Source: Acidobacteriaceae bacterium (GTDB lineage Bacteria > Acidobacteriota > Terriglobia > Terriglobales > Acidobacteriaceae). Taken from it: a DNA stretch of 9,616 bases. The DNA lies in assembly GCA_003139975.1 (NCBI GenBank), contig PLHN01000460.1, positions 1 through 9,616 of the forward strand. Direction: 5' to 3'. The position numbers were made by a program, and so were the translations under genes. Positions 1 through 7,541 of the stretch are shown here, one piece after another (positions within the stretch are counted from its first letter, which is position 1; every line of letters begins with the position of its first letter). Under the pieces are notes generated by a model. The model did not search any database. It was not told the DNA's origin and was given only the letters and a program-made list of their open reading frames with translations.

Positions 1-462
1 GGCGGTTTTGAATTGAGCACCATCAACCAGTTCGAAAGCGCGCGTCCTATCACCATCACCACAGCCGACAACACGGGGCGTATTTCAATTTCTTTGAATA
101 ATGGCCCGGACACCTATACCAGTCTCGACGAATTCCGCGGGACGCCTTACATCCAGTCGGACCTGCGCGTGACGCGACCGATCAACATCAATGAGCGCTG
201 GCGAGTCGATCCCTTCATCGAATTCTTCAACCTCTTCAACCGCAATAACCCCGGCGCGAATTTTGCGGTGAACATCTCCCAGATTCCGGCGACCTTTGAC
301 TCCAACGGCGCCGTCAATGGAGTCTGTAATCCAAGCTGTGTGCCGCTCACCAGCCTGAAACAGCTGGAAATTCCGGAGGGCGGGTTGGGAGACTTCTTTG
401 GGCCGGGAACGACGGTGGGTATTCCATTCGCCGCGCAGTTAGGCGTGCGGGTGACGTTCTGA
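1..462 (+). CDS. TonB-dependent receptor, Oar-like, C-terminal end (5' partial)
   Basis: The reading frame is open from base 1 and ends at a TGA at 460-462, so 153 C-terminal residues are visible and the rest lies upstream of the window. The segment resembles the last strands of an outer-membrane beta-barrel of the Oar/CarboxypepD_reg TonB receptor type that is expanded in Acidobacteriota. It has a strand reading SDLRVTRPININERWRVD, the phrase FIEFFNLFNRNNP, which is common near the end of these barrels, and a final strand ending LGVRVTF. A terminal phenylalanine is the usual outer-membrane insertion signal. Two cysteines in VCNPSC (about residues 105-109) could form a loop disulphide. Such receptors import or bind large substrates using TonB energy, but the ligand cannot be told from this fragment. 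It converges on prmC with only about 50 bases between them. Confidence 0.8.
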   Translation, partial: GGFELSTINQFESARPITITTADNTGRISISLNNGPDTYTSLDEFRGTPYIQSDLRVTRPININERWRVDPFIEFFNLFNRNNPGANFAVNISQIPATFDSNGAVNGVCNPSCVPLTSLKQLEIPEGGLGDFFGPGTTVGIPFAAQLGVRVTF

Positions 463-513
463 TCGGAAGCAAGGGGATCAGTTCGGGCCCTTCTTGCCCG
501 CGTAGCCAGTGGG

Positions 514-1473
514 TCAGCTCGGCTTTCGTGCGATTGCCACACGCGCGATTCCTTGCAAATCGTTTTTGAACACGACGTCGTCCCAGCCGGCAAGAAGCCC
601 TCGCACGCCCTCGGCAATCGTGCCGCTGATTTCAAATATCAGCCATCCGCCCGGCCGAAGCGCTTCACAGGCCTGAGGGATCAGCCGCTCGATCACTTCG
701 AGCCCGGTTGGCCCGGCAAACACGGCGTTGCGCGGTTCGAATTTTCGTACTTCGAGCTGCACCTGGTCTTCTTCGGATTCTCCGACGTAGGGAGGGTTGG
801 ATACGACGAAGTCGAACTCGCCGCGCGGCAAACCGGCCGAGGGCTGCCCGGATGCCGATGGCTCGGGCGTTAGGTCGGAGAATATTTCGGACAACAGATC
901 GGCGCGGTGGAAGTGAACGCGCGATCTGAGCTGATGCTTCGCGGCGTTGGCGCGGGCTACTTCGAGCGCTGCCGTCGAGATATCCGTCGCATAAATTTCG
1001 GCGCTGGGCAGTTCCTTCGCCAAAGCCAACGCGATGGCCCCCGAGCCGGTGCCAACATCGACAATGCGCGGAATCGGCTCTTCCGCCACGTCCGCGCGAT
1101 CATGTTGAACAGCGAGAGGTCGCGGGCCGGGGCGCCCGCGCCACAATGGCATCAGCTCGAGCACTGTCTCCACCACATGCTCGGTCTCCGGCCGAGGGAT
1201 CAGCACCGCCGGCGTCACAATCAAATCCATGCCCCAGAATTCCTGGTGCCCCGTGATGTACTGCGCGGGCTCGCCGGTCGTCCGTCGCGCAAGCGCCTCG
1301 TCGTACCGCCGCACCTCATCCGCGGTAAGCTCCCGCTCTGGGTGACCGTAGAGGTGCGCCCGATCGCAATCGAGCGTGAACATGAGGAGCAGCTCAGCGT
1401 TCATACGCGGAGAAGGGACGCATTGCGAGGTCAGACGTTCGATGGCCGAATTCAGAGCGGGGCGGAGCTGCAT
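514..1473 (-). CDS. prmC: Peptide chain release factor N5-glutamine methyltransferase PrmC
   Basis: This 319-residue protein transfers a methyl group from S-adenosylmethionine to the glutamine of the GGQ motif in release factors RF1 and RF2 in the cytosol. The N-terminal helical substrate-binding domain (about 1-90) leads into IPRPETE (92-98). The Rossmann methyltransferase motif I is VDVGTGSGAIALALA (138-152), and the catalytic NPPY that holds the target glutamine is at 226-229. It is longer than the usual 280 or so residues because of two extra loops: a basic/acidic linker at about 111-135 and a Pro/Ser-rich stretch at about 201-217 just before the NPPY strand. The ATG at 1473 is the only sensible start, because an in-frame stop lies close upstream; no clear Shine-Dalgarno is visible. 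The gene lies 72 bases downstream of the toxin gene on the same strand and is separated from prfA, its usual operon partner, by inserted genes. Confidence 0.95.
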   Translation of the reverse strand: MQLRPALNSAIERLTSQCVPSPRMNAELLLMFTLDCDRAHLYGHPERELTADEVRRYDEALARRTTGEPAQYITGHQEFWGMDLIVTPAVLIPRPETEHVVETVLELMPLWRGRPGPRPLAVQHDRADVAEEPIPRIVDVGTGSGAIALALAKELPSAEIYATDISTAALEVARANAAKHQLRSRVHFHRADLLSEIFSDLTPEPSASGQPSAGLPRGEFDFVVSNPPYVGESEEDQVQLEVRKFEPRNAVFAGPTGLEVIERLIPQACEALRPGGWLIFEISGTIAEGVRGLLAGWDDVVFKNDLQGIARVAIARKPS

Positions 1474-1545
1474 GGGACTATTTCATCACGGCGTCACGGA
1501 GACCGAACCAGCGGTATCAGACTCTGACCTGAGCGGACCGTCAAG

Positions 1546-1959
1546 TCAACGGACAATTTCAAAAGCGTAACGGTGCTTCGGGCCGTAGCGAAAGACTGCA
1601 AAATGATTGTCGAAAGCGGCTGCGCGCTCAATCCCCAGCCGGCGCATTACCGCGAAGCTGGTACGGTCCACGAGGGAGAAGTCCTGATCCGGAAAGGCAA
1701 GACCGATCTGCCAAGCAGTTTCCAGGTCAGCCAGACCAACGGGCTCGATTACGGCGACCCCGCTTCGCAGGCCCTCCCAGAAGCGCTCGGCAGCCTTACG
1801 GTGAATGTGACTCTGAAGCAAAAACCATGTTTCCAACAGGACATGATCCGTAGTCAATAGCGGCTCGCCAGTCGCGAGGATCACTTTCGCGCGGGCATTG
1901 TCCACATCCGAGGAGTCGACGCCTGCATACCAAACGGAAGTATCGATGAACAAGCTCAT
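1546..1959 (-). CDS. vapC: PIN-domain ribonuclease toxin, VapC family
   Basis: A 137-residue PIN-domain protein, the normal length for a type II toxin-antitoxin RNase. The four acidic residues expected to bind the catalytic Mg2+ are present in order: D6 in FIDTSVWYA, E43 in LLETWFLL, D98 in FSLVDRTSF, and D117 in AAAFDNHFAVF. The N-terminal FIDTSVW strand and the C-terminal DNHF are typical of the family. VapC toxins cleave RNA, often tRNA or rRNA, when free of antitoxin; the target here cannot be predicted. The gene starts 7 bases after the stop of the ribbon-helix-helix antitoxin, so the two are almost certainly co-transcribed and perhaps translationally coupled. prmC follows on the same strand with no obvious terminator between. 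Confidence 0.9.
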   Translation of the reverse strand: MSLFIDTSVWYAGVDSSDVDNARAKVILATGEPLLTTDHVLLETWFLLQSHIHRKAAERFWEGLRSGVAVIEPVGLADLETAWQIGLAFPDQDFSLVDRTSFAVMRRLGIERAAAFDNHFAVFRYGPKHRYAFEIVR

Positions 1960-1966
1960 GCGAAGG

Positions 1967-2227
1967 TTAGCGCCGCCTGCTTCTCTCGAAATCCGCCTGG
2001 ATCGCCTCTGCGATCATCCGGTCCTTGTGTTTAGCGATGTTGGAAACGCCCTTGGACCGGCCGAGATCGAAAATGCAGCTCACGTCGGCTTTCTTTTTCT
2101 GGGTGCCGAGATCTCTCTTGACCAGCGTCCGCAAGTATTCGGCTAGAGAGACGCCGAGATCGCTAGCCCGCTGGCGGGCTCGCCGGTGTGTCTCGCGCTC
2201 GAGGGTGATTTGGGTGCGTGCCATCAT
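1967..2227 (-). CDS. Ribbon-helix-helix antitoxin partner of the PIN toxin
   Basis: An 86-residue small basic protein. Residues 3-40 read as a ribbon-helix-helix DNA-binding fold: strand ARTQITLE, then helix ETHRRARQRASDLG, then helix VSLAEYLRTLVKRDLG. The C-terminal half (SCIFDLGRSKGVSNIAKHKD, then DRMIAEAI) would be the toxin-wrapping segment and resembles tails seen in VapB-like antitoxins. It presumably neutralises the adjacent PIN toxin and represses its own promoter. There are two tandem ATGs (2227 and 2224); either may be used. The predicted transcription start falls only a few bases upstream, suggesting a leaderless or near-leaderless mRNA. The stop TAA lies 7 bases before the toxin start. 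The toxin-antitoxin family assignment is strong; the exact antitoxin subfamily is less certain. Confidence 0.85.
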   Translation of the reverse strand: MMARTQITLERETHRRARQRASDLGVSLAEYLRTLVKRDLGTQKKKADVSCIFDLGRSKGVSNIAKHKDRMIAEAIQADFERSRRR

Positions 2228-2241
2228 GATGGCACCATCAT
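2221..2241. promoter_or_regulatory. Candidate autoregulatory operator of the toxin-antitoxin pair
   Basis: Two overlapping palindromes cover the antitoxin start. CCATCATGATGG (2221-2232) is a perfect 12-bp palindrome, and ATGATGGCACCATCAT (2226-2241) is palindromic except for its two central bases. A further CATCAT lies at 2244-2249. Repeated CATCA/TGATG half-sites in a small symmetrical region are what ribbon-helix-helix antitoxin dimers typically bind. The site overlaps the predicted -10 box, which fits repression by blocking RNA polymerase. This is a motif reading only. Confidence 0.55.
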
Positions 2242-2265
2242 AACATCATAAGATTGACGGATCAA
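2237..2265 (-). promoter_or_regulatory. Predicted sigma70-type promoter of the antitoxin-toxin operon
   Basis: On the minus strand a -35 box TTGATC (2260-2265), a 17-base spacer and a -10 box TATGAT (2237-2242) match the vegetative consensus at 4/6 and 5/6 positions. The expected start of transcription is near 2230, about three bases before the first ATG at 2227. It is the only good minus-strand promoter I see between prfA and prmC, so it may also serve prmC. Confidence 0.5.
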
Positions 2266-2291
2266 CTGACCGAACTGCCGAATAGCAGTTC

Positions 2292-2308
2292 CCCTCACAC
2301 CACGCTGG
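2292..2308. repeat. 17-bp direct repeat, copy 1 (copy of the prfA 3' end)
   Basis: CCCTCACACCACGCTGG here is identical to 3074-3090, which encodes the last codons (A-S-V-V-stop) of prfA. The two copies are 782 bases apart in the same orientation and bracket the secreted-protein gene. Outside the 17 bases the flanks do not align convincingly, so this is a short junction-type repeat, not a larger duplication. Confidence 0.8.
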
Positions 2309-2340
2309 CCTTTGGCCGCTTGCAGTTGAATCTGGGGGTT

Positions 2341-2349
2341 TGTGATAAT
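2341..2349 (+). promoter_or_regulatory. Possible extended -10 element before the secreted-protein gene
   Basis: TGTGATAAT has the TGn-GATAAT form of an extended -10 promoter and lies immediately upstream of the ATG at 2356. No convincing -35 box is found at the usual spacing (a TTGAAT at 2326-2331 is too close). If used, transcription would start at or next to the ATG, giving a leaderless message, which would fit the absence of a well-placed Shine-Dalgarno. Confidence 0.25.
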
Positions 2350-2355
2350 CCGCCA

Positions 2356-3054
2356 ATGAAGCTTTCTACTCTAACGCTGATAGCGGCTTCGTCCCTGTGC
2401 GCGACTGCATTAGGGCAAGATGTGACGCCCCCGAGCGCTTCCCGGACCTTCCACGTCCGGGGCACCGTTACGGATGCACAGGGAGCTGTAATCCCAGGAG
2501 TCGAGGTCACGTTCAGCAGCCAGCAACTGACAAAGCTTGCGACGACGAGCGCGACAGGACAATACGATAGTGATCTTCCGTTTGGTGGCTACACCATGAC
2601 AGCGGAACGCAAGGGTTTCAGAACCCATCGCCGCCCGCTATTTCTCGTCGCGTCGCCCCTCGGCCTTACGTTTGACATTAGCTTGCCTGTGGGAAAGATC
2701 GTCGACCGAGTTGTTGTGGGCAAGTTGGATCAGCCGTTCAACTACTATGGGGAGGAATTCCTACCAACTCCGTCCAAGGACGGCGTTCCGTTCCAACTGT
2801 ATATCCGCTACACTAGGCGCGCCTCAAACGGTAACACCCTCGACTACAGTGGCGAAAAAAATCCGTATGAAGATCCCGTCTTCGTCGCTTACAACCTGTT
2901 CTCGCTCCAAGCGGACCATGTCATCTTCGACGTGGAGCGGAAGAATCTAAAAGCAAGTGGTATTGTGGTCGTCTCAGACGGAACGGGAGCAACGCAGCGA
3001 GCAGAGTCCATTAACCTCAACATCGAGAACGGTCACACTACGCCACTCCGGTGA
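2356..3054 (+). CDS. Secreted protein with carboxypeptidase-regulatory-like domain
   Basis: Taking the ATG at 2356 gives 232 residues beginning with a clear signal peptide: basic MK, a hydrophobic [13 protein letters not shown] core and likely cleavage after ATALG before QDV. The frame is open 34 codons further upstream, but that extension runs across the 17-bp repeat and lacks signal character. Residues 33-112 form a CarboxypepD_reg/Ig-like fold ([20 protein letters not shown], then [16 protein letters not shown]). Residues 113-172 have no recognisable motif. Residues 176-226 ([17 protein letters not shown] through [11 protein letters not shown]) have the alternating strand and 'a-G-V-v-dg' look of LptA/OstA-type beta-jellyroll repeats; this second assignment is weak. 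The function is unknown; an extracytoplasmic binding or structural role is likely. It faces against the surrounding operon, converges on prfA with 22 bases between stops, and appears lower in GC than its neighbours by eye. Confidence 0.7.
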   Translation: MKLSTLTLIAASSLCATALGQDVTPPSASRTFHVRGTVTDAQGAVIPGVEVTFSSQQLTKLATTSATGQYDSDLPFGGYTMTAERKGFRTHRRPLFLVASPLGLTFDISLPVGKIVDRVVVGKLDQPFNYYGEEFLPTPSKDGVPFQLYIRYTRRASNGNTLDYSGEKNPYEDPVFVAYNLFSLQADHVIFDVERKNLKASGIVVVSDGTGATQRAESINLNIENGHTTPLR

Positions 3055-3076
3055 TCGTGATCGGGGGAGCCTTCCC

Positions 3077-4156
<1,080 letters not shown>

Positions 4157-4157
4157 G

Positions 4158-4185
4158 GTCGTTGGTCGACAGTCGTTTGTCGTTC
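4158..4185. repeat. Heptamer array, four GTCGNNN units (prfA side)
   Basis: Four consecutive 7-base units read on the plus strand as GTCGTTG, GTCGACA, GTCGTTT and GTCGTTC, starting two bases upstream of the prfA ATG. Bases 4170-4186 (CAGTCGTTTGTCGTTCG) are the exact reverse complement of 4705-4721 on the other side of the four-helix-bundle gene. The array fills the position where the prfA ribosome-binding site should be. Confidence 0.75.
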
Positions 4186-4195
4186 GGCACGGTTG

Positions 4196-4567
4196 CTAGG
4201 CTGCCGCAGTGCGGAACCGGTTGATGAGTGCATTCAGTCCGCGACCGATGCCCTCGCAACGCCGATTCAGTTCTATTGCTCTCTCCTCCGACAAGTATTG
4301 TAACCGCCGTGCGATCAAAATCTGTGTCTGGAGTTCCAACAGGGATCCCCGAGCATGCAAAAGAAACCGCACAAAATCCGGATCGGAATGACGAGCCTTG
4401 CCTTCCGCAATGTTACTTGGCACGGAAACTGCCGCGCGCCGCATTTGCGACACCAGGCCGTACAGTTCGTGCTTAGGGAACTCAGAAGTCGCCCGGTAGA
4501 CCTCTTCGGCGAGATCCATCGCGTCTTGCCACACGCGAAGGTCCTGAAAAGTTGAATGTGATGGCAC
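4196..4567 (-). CDS. Four-helix-bundle protein of the 23S rRNA intervening-sequence family
   Basis: A GTG start at 4567 is chosen because GGAGG lies 7 bases upstream (4575-4579) and the resulting 123 residues match the family's usual size of about 115-125. An open extension of 49 codons upstream has no family resemblance and overlaps the flanking repeat. Family hallmarks are FQDLRVWQDAMDLAEEVY at 7-24, LYGLVSQMRRAAVSVPSNIA at 35-54 and a GSLLELQTQI helix at 74-83. These small proteins (TIGR02436/pfam05635-like) form pentameric four-helix bundles. They were first found inside 23S rRNA intervening sequences, and relatives (Avd) assist diversity-generating retroelements. Here there is neither rRNA nor reverse transcriptase, so the role is unknown, perhaps nucleic-acid binding. 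Inverted heptamer arrays bracket it between DUF1385 and prfA, suggesting it travelled as a unit. Confidence 0.85.
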   Translation of the reverse strand: MPSHSTFQDLRVWQDAMDLAEEVYRATSEFPKHELYGLVSQMRRAAVSVPSNIAEGKARHSDPDFVRFLLHARGSLLELQTQILIARRLQYLSEERAIELNRRCEGIGRGLNALINRFRTAAA

Positions 4568-4691
4568 GGAGATACCTCCGCGCACACAATAGCCTGTACT
4601 TGCACTCAATCCAAGGACGCGCGGCACAGCAAAATTGTGATGTCTCGGAAAATTAGTTAAGAACGGAGCGAACCACCCGAATACACATTCC

Positions 4692-4719
4692 GAGCGACCA
4701 GCGACGAACGACAAACGAC
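4692..4719. repeat. Heptamer array, four inverted GTCGNNN units (DUF1385 side)
   Basis: Read on the minus strand, four consecutive units are GTCGTTT, GTCGTTC, GTCGCTG and GTCGCTC. They begin two bases after the DUF1385 stop codon (4722-4724). The array is inverted relative to the one at 4158-4185, and CGAACGACAAACGACTG (4705-4721) is the perfect 17-base inverted partner of 4170-4186. Confidence 0.75.
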
Positions 4720-4721
4720 TG

Positions 4722-5720
4722 CTAGGCGATTACCAATTCTCCGCCGTGCTGCTTTTCCAGCACCATGGCTTCGTCGAGCGCCACGATTGCGCACTCCACT
4801 TCGCGGTCGTCCGGGGGCTTGGTGGTGATCCGTTGCAGCCACAGACCGGGGGCAGTCATCAGCGCAAACAGAGAGCCGCGATGCTTGGCCGCGAAGCGAA
4901 TGATCTCGTAGGAGACTCCCGCAATTACCGGGAGCAGGGCAATGCGAATTCCGAACCGCGCCCAGAAGGTCTGGACGGGAATTGCCATATACACAAACAT
5001 TGAGAGGATCATCACGGTCATCAGAAAGCTCGTACCGCAGCGCGGATGATACGTCGAATATTTCTGCACGGGCGCCGTCTGCAGCGGGTCGCCGTTCTCG
5101 AACGCAAATACCGTCTTGTGCTCCGCTCCGTGATACTCGTACACGCGCCGGATGTCTTTCCACAGCGACACGCCCCACACGAACAACAGGAACATCGCAA
5201 TCCGGATCAGCCCGTCCACCAGGTTGAACACGAACTGCTGCCCGAAGACCGGATTCACCCGCTTCAGTTCGGTGGTCGCAAGCAAGGGAAGGTACTTGTA
5301 CATGAAGATGAAAAAGGCGACCGAGAAGGCCATGTTCAGGCCCGCCATCCATCCGCTGATTTCGATCTTTTTCCCCGGCGCGCCGTCCTTATCGCTTACC
5401 GGGATCTCTTCCAGCGCCGCATTGGCGGAAAACTTCAGGGCCCGGAAGCCGAGCTTCATGGCGTGGCCCAGAGTTATAACGCCGCGTACCACGGGCCAGC
5501 CCATCCATTTATGCTGCTCTGAAGGACGCTCCAGCGGTTCGCTGTGGGTCACAATCTCCCCCGAAGGCTTGCGCACGGCGATACCCCAGGCATGCGGCGA
5601 GCGCATCATTACGCCCTCCAGCACCGCCTGCCCTCCGACGAGCGTTTCCTCACCGCTCTCCAGAGCCGGCAGCAGTTGCACCGCTGCCAAAAACCGCAAA
5701 ATGAGCTGCCAACGTAGCAT
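4722..5720 (-). CDS. DUF1385 family integral membrane protein
   Basis: A 332-residue multi-pass membrane protein of the DUF1385 family, whose biochemical role is unknown. Hallmarks are GGQAVLEGVMMRSPHAWGIA (29-48), YEYHGAEHKTVFAFENG (194-210) and YSTYHPRCGTSFLM (221-234), plus a conserved C-terminal PGLWLQRITT followed by KPPDD (291-305). The His, Glu and Cys residues in YHGAEHK and HPRCGTSF look like a metal or active site, but this is inference. Hydrophobic segments lie at about 125-145, 165-187, 232-250 and 257-275. The ATG at 5720 has only a distant AAGGA upstream, so the first 20 or so residues are uncertain. The gene commonly precedes prfA and prmC in Acidobacteriota and some Firmicutes, and here it heads the same-strand cluster. 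Its TAG stop abuts the heptamer array. Confidence 0.88.
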   Translation of the reverse strand: MLRWQLILRFLAAVQLLPALESGEETLVGGQAVLEGVMMRSPHAWGIAVRKPSGEIVTHSEPLERPSEQHKWMGWPVVRGVITLGHAMKLGFRALKFSANAALEEIPVSDKDGAPGKKIEISGWMAGLNMAFSVAFFIFMYKYLPLLATTELKRVNPVFGQQFVFNLVDGLIRIAMFLLFVWGVSLWKDIRRVYEYHGAEHKTVFAFENGDPLQTAPVQKYSTYHPRCGTSFLMTVMILSMFVYMAIPVQTFWARFGIRIALLPVIAGVSYEIIRFAAKHRGSLFALMTAPGLWLQRITTKPPDDREVECAIVALDEAMVLEKQHGGELVIA

Positions 5721-5956
5721 GACGATTAGATGATCCTTCGGGGAAGGAAGACTCCTGCTTATAGGTTACCACGGCGGCCGCGGTTTTCCTGCCCCAAATC
5801 AGGGTGGACAGCCCGTTTTTCCAACCGCTTGGCCTGCGATTGCAGTTTCTTTGCCGGGCACCCTTTGCCGCTTACGAGCGATGAAGAATTCTCCGAAGTT
5901 GCCGATAGAACTCCCGACAGACATCTACTGGCCCTGCGTGTTCACGAAATCTGTCC

Positions 5957-5962
5957 GGGAGG
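5957..5962 (+). promoter_or_regulatory. Strong ribosome-binding site deciding the hemerythrin start
   Basis: GGGAGG lies 5 bases before the ATG at 5968. The frame is open further upstream with ATGs at 5851 and 5881, but neither has a comparable site, and the family homology begins at MPLVTWDMSY. Confidence 0.7.
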
Positions 5963-5967
5963 CGACA

Positions 5968-6375
5968 ATGCCGTTGGTAACGTGGGATATGTCCTATAGC
6001 GTGAGAGTCGCGAAGTGCGACGAGGATCACAAGAAGTTGTTCGCACTGATCAACAGCTTGCACGAAGCTATGATGGCCGGGAAGGGCGCCCAGGTAATCC
6101 AGAAGGTCGTTAAGGATTTAGCCGACTATACACAATTTCATTTCTCGGCAGAGGAAAAGCTGCTCGAACAGGCCCACTATCCCGATTTGGGTGCGCATCG
6201 CGCTCAGCATCGTGCGTTCGTGAAAAAGGTGGGACAATTTGAGCAGGATCTCAAGGCAACCACAACCGGGCAGGCCATCGCTGTTGTGACATTCCTTAAG
6301 GACTGGCTGACCAACCACATCATGCAAGCCGACCGGCAATATTCGGCGCACATGAATGCAAAAGGCATCTCTTAG
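5968..6375 (+). CDS. Bacteriohemerythrin, single-domain diiron O2-binding protein
   Basis: A 135-residue single-domain hemerythrin. All seven diiron ligands are visible: H21 (CDEDHKKLF), H58 and E62 (FHFSAEE), H77 and H81 (AHRAQH), H117 and D122 (NHIMQADRQY). The spacing matches the H-HxxxE-HxxxH-HxxxxD pattern of O2-binding bacteriohemerythrins. Such proteins reversibly bind oxygen at a non-heme diiron centre and serve as oxygen carriers, stores or sensors; a lone domain without a methyl-accepting or GGDEF partner favours carrier or store. C17, four residues before the first ligand, stands where the family usually has Ile (IDEQH) and is a mild oddity. It is transcribed away from DUF1385; the 247-base gap between them holds no further gene that I can support. 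Confidence 0.93.
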   Translation: MPLVTWDMSYSVRVAKCDEDHKKLFALINSLHEAMMAGKGAQVIQKVVKDLADYTQFHFSAEEKLLEQAHYPDLGAHRAQHRAFVKKVGQFEQDLKATTTGQAIAVVTFLKDWLTNHIMQADRQYSAHMNAKGIS

Positions 6376-6390
6376 GAGACGTAGGAGACG
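6373..6390. repeat. Two tandem 9-bp units across the hemerythrin stop
   Basis: TAGGAGACG occurs twice in direct succession (6373-6381 and 6382-6390). The first unit contains the TAG stop of the hemerythrin gene. Probably a slippage duplication. No terminator hairpin with a T-run is evident in the 176-base gap up to the convergent cation exporter gene. Confidence 0.6.
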
Positions 6391-6551
6391 GCTCTTTGGG
6401 CGCTACCTTGGTCATCAGTCTTGCCCGCAACCGCTGCACCCGCACAGGTATTTCCATTCGCTCGTTCCTGAAATGCGGCGTCAAGATCGAGCGTAGCGTG
6501 TGGCCCAACCCGAATCATTGGTGAAAGCCAGCGGGGCTACGTCCGTCCTAC

Positions 6552-7535
6552 TCAGTGCCGGTGCTCCGGTTGAGAATGCCTGTGGGACTCATATTCCTCC
6601 GCGACCGGGATCACGCAGGCGTGCGCCGTCTCGCACACCACATGCTCAAGCTGAATCGTCGTGTGGTGAATTCCGAAGCCCTGGCCCAACGTCTCGTTGA
6701 TCGCGCGCAGGATCGCGTCGCTCTCCGAGGTTGCCATGTCCGCGATCTTCACGTGCGCGGAAAGCGCGTGGTTCTCCGAACCGATGCTCCACACATGCAG
6801 ATCGTGCACGTCGGCGACGCCCGTAATGGCTCGCACCGCCGCTTCCACTTCGTCCAGGCTCATGCCGCGCGGCGTGCCTTCGAGCAGTATATTCAGCGTC
6901 TCGCGGACAATGCCAAAGCTCGACCACAAAATCAGCGCGCCAATCCCAAACGAGAGTGCTGGATCAATCCAGTACTGCCCGGTTCCGAGAATTGCCCAGC
7001 CGCCGACAATCACCGCCGCTGTCGAAACCGTGTCGCCCACTTCGTGCAGTAACGCGCTGCGCACATTGACATCGCGCCCCGATCGCCAAAGCAGGAGCGC
7101 AATGGCGCCGTTCATCGCCACGCCCGCTGCCGCCACCCAGATCATGAGCCCGGCCGCAACCGGCTCAGGATGCCGCAGCCGCCGAAATGCCTCGTAGAAA
7201 ATGAAACAAGACACAACCACCAGCGAAATCGAATTCACCAGCGCCGCCAGCACTCCCGCCCGGCGATAGCCATACGTCTTGGTTGCGCTCGGCGGCCGCG
7301 ATTCCAGATAGACGGCAACCAACGACAATAGAAGCGCCAGGAAATCCGACAGATTGTGCCCTGCCTCCGACAGCAGGGCCAACGAATGAGCGCGGATGCC
7401 GGCCACTACCAACAGCGCAATATAGAGCGCCGTGACGCCCAGCGAAATGCGCAGCACGCGGCCCGTCGCAGGCGGGTGGCCGTGAGCATGCCCATGAGCA
7501 CGATCGTTCGAATGGCCGTGCGAGTGCCCGTGCAT
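6552..7535 (-). CDS. Cation diffusion facilitator (CDF) zinc/divalent metal exporter
   Basis: A 327-residue inner-membrane protein that would exchange Zn2+ (or a similar divalent cation) for protons to export metal from the cytoplasm. The transmembrane zinc site is intact: H60xxxD64 in SEAGHNLSDFLALL (TM2) and H164xxxD168 in LLHEVGDTVSTAAVIVGGW (TM5). Six hydrophobic segments span about 27-215. The cytoplasmic ferredoxin-like domain follows (about 225-303), with VADVHDLHVWSIGSENHALS typical of the CzcD/ZitB branch. The N-terminus is rich in histidine (8 in the first 20 residues), and the C-terminus ends SHRHSQPEHRH; both could bind metal. The ATG at 7535 is favoured because the His-rich leader fits the family. 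It is convergent with the hemerythrin gene and divergent from the DinB-like gene. Family is certain; metal preference is inferred. Confidence 0.93.
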   Translation of the reverse strand: MHGHSHGHSNDRAHGHAHGHPPATGRVLRISLGVTALYIALLVVAGIRAHSLALLSEAGHNLSDFLALLLSLVAVYLESRPPSATKTYGYRRAGVLAALVNSISLVVVSCFIFYEAFRRLRHPEPVAAGLMIWVAAAGVAMNGAIALLLWRSGRDVNVRSALLHEVGDTVSTAAVIVGGWAILGTGQYWIDPALSFGIGALILWSSFGIVRETLNILLEGTPRGMSLDEVEAAVRAITGVADVHDLHVWSIGSENHALSAHVKIADMATSESDAILRAINETLGQGFGIHHTTIQLEHVVCETAHACVIPVAEEYESHRHSQPEHRH

Positions 7536-7541
7536 TCTCTA

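Noticed and set aside
484..500. Small hairpin CGGGC...GCCCG between the receptor and prmC as a terminator
   Set aside because: Only a 5-bp stem with a 7-base loop and no T-run on either strand.
1517..1527. TCAGACTCTGA palindrome upstream of prmC as a regulatory site
   Set aside because: Short isolated palindrome with no promoter nearby; expected by chance.
907..1527. Long plus-strand open frame opposite prmC
   Set aside because: Antisense shadow of a well-conserved gene; Arg/His-rich composition without any recognisable motif.
2254..2355. 34-codon upstream extension of the secreted-protein gene
   Set aside because: It crosses the 17-bp repeat and would bury the signal peptide inside the protein.
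4196..4567. Four-helix-bundle gene as the Avd component of a diversity-generating retroelement
   Set aside because: No reverse transcriptase, template repeat or variable repeat is visible in the window.
4568..4714. 49-residue N-terminal extension of the four-helix-bundle gene
   Set aside because: It has no family similarity, overlaps the heptamer array, and the GTG at 4567 has a well-placed GGAGG.
5046..5733. Long plus-strand open frames opposite DUF1385
   Set aside because: Shadow frames in GC-rich coding DNA; no domain features and no ribosome-binding site.
5768..5787. Hairpin ACCACGG/CCGCGGT followed by TTT resembling a terminator
   Set aside because: It contains a mismatch, no plus-strand gene precedes it, and it lies in the upstream region of divergent genes.
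5851..5967. 39-codon upstream extension of the hemerythrin gene
   Set aside because: Family homology and a strong GGGAGG site both place the start at 5968.
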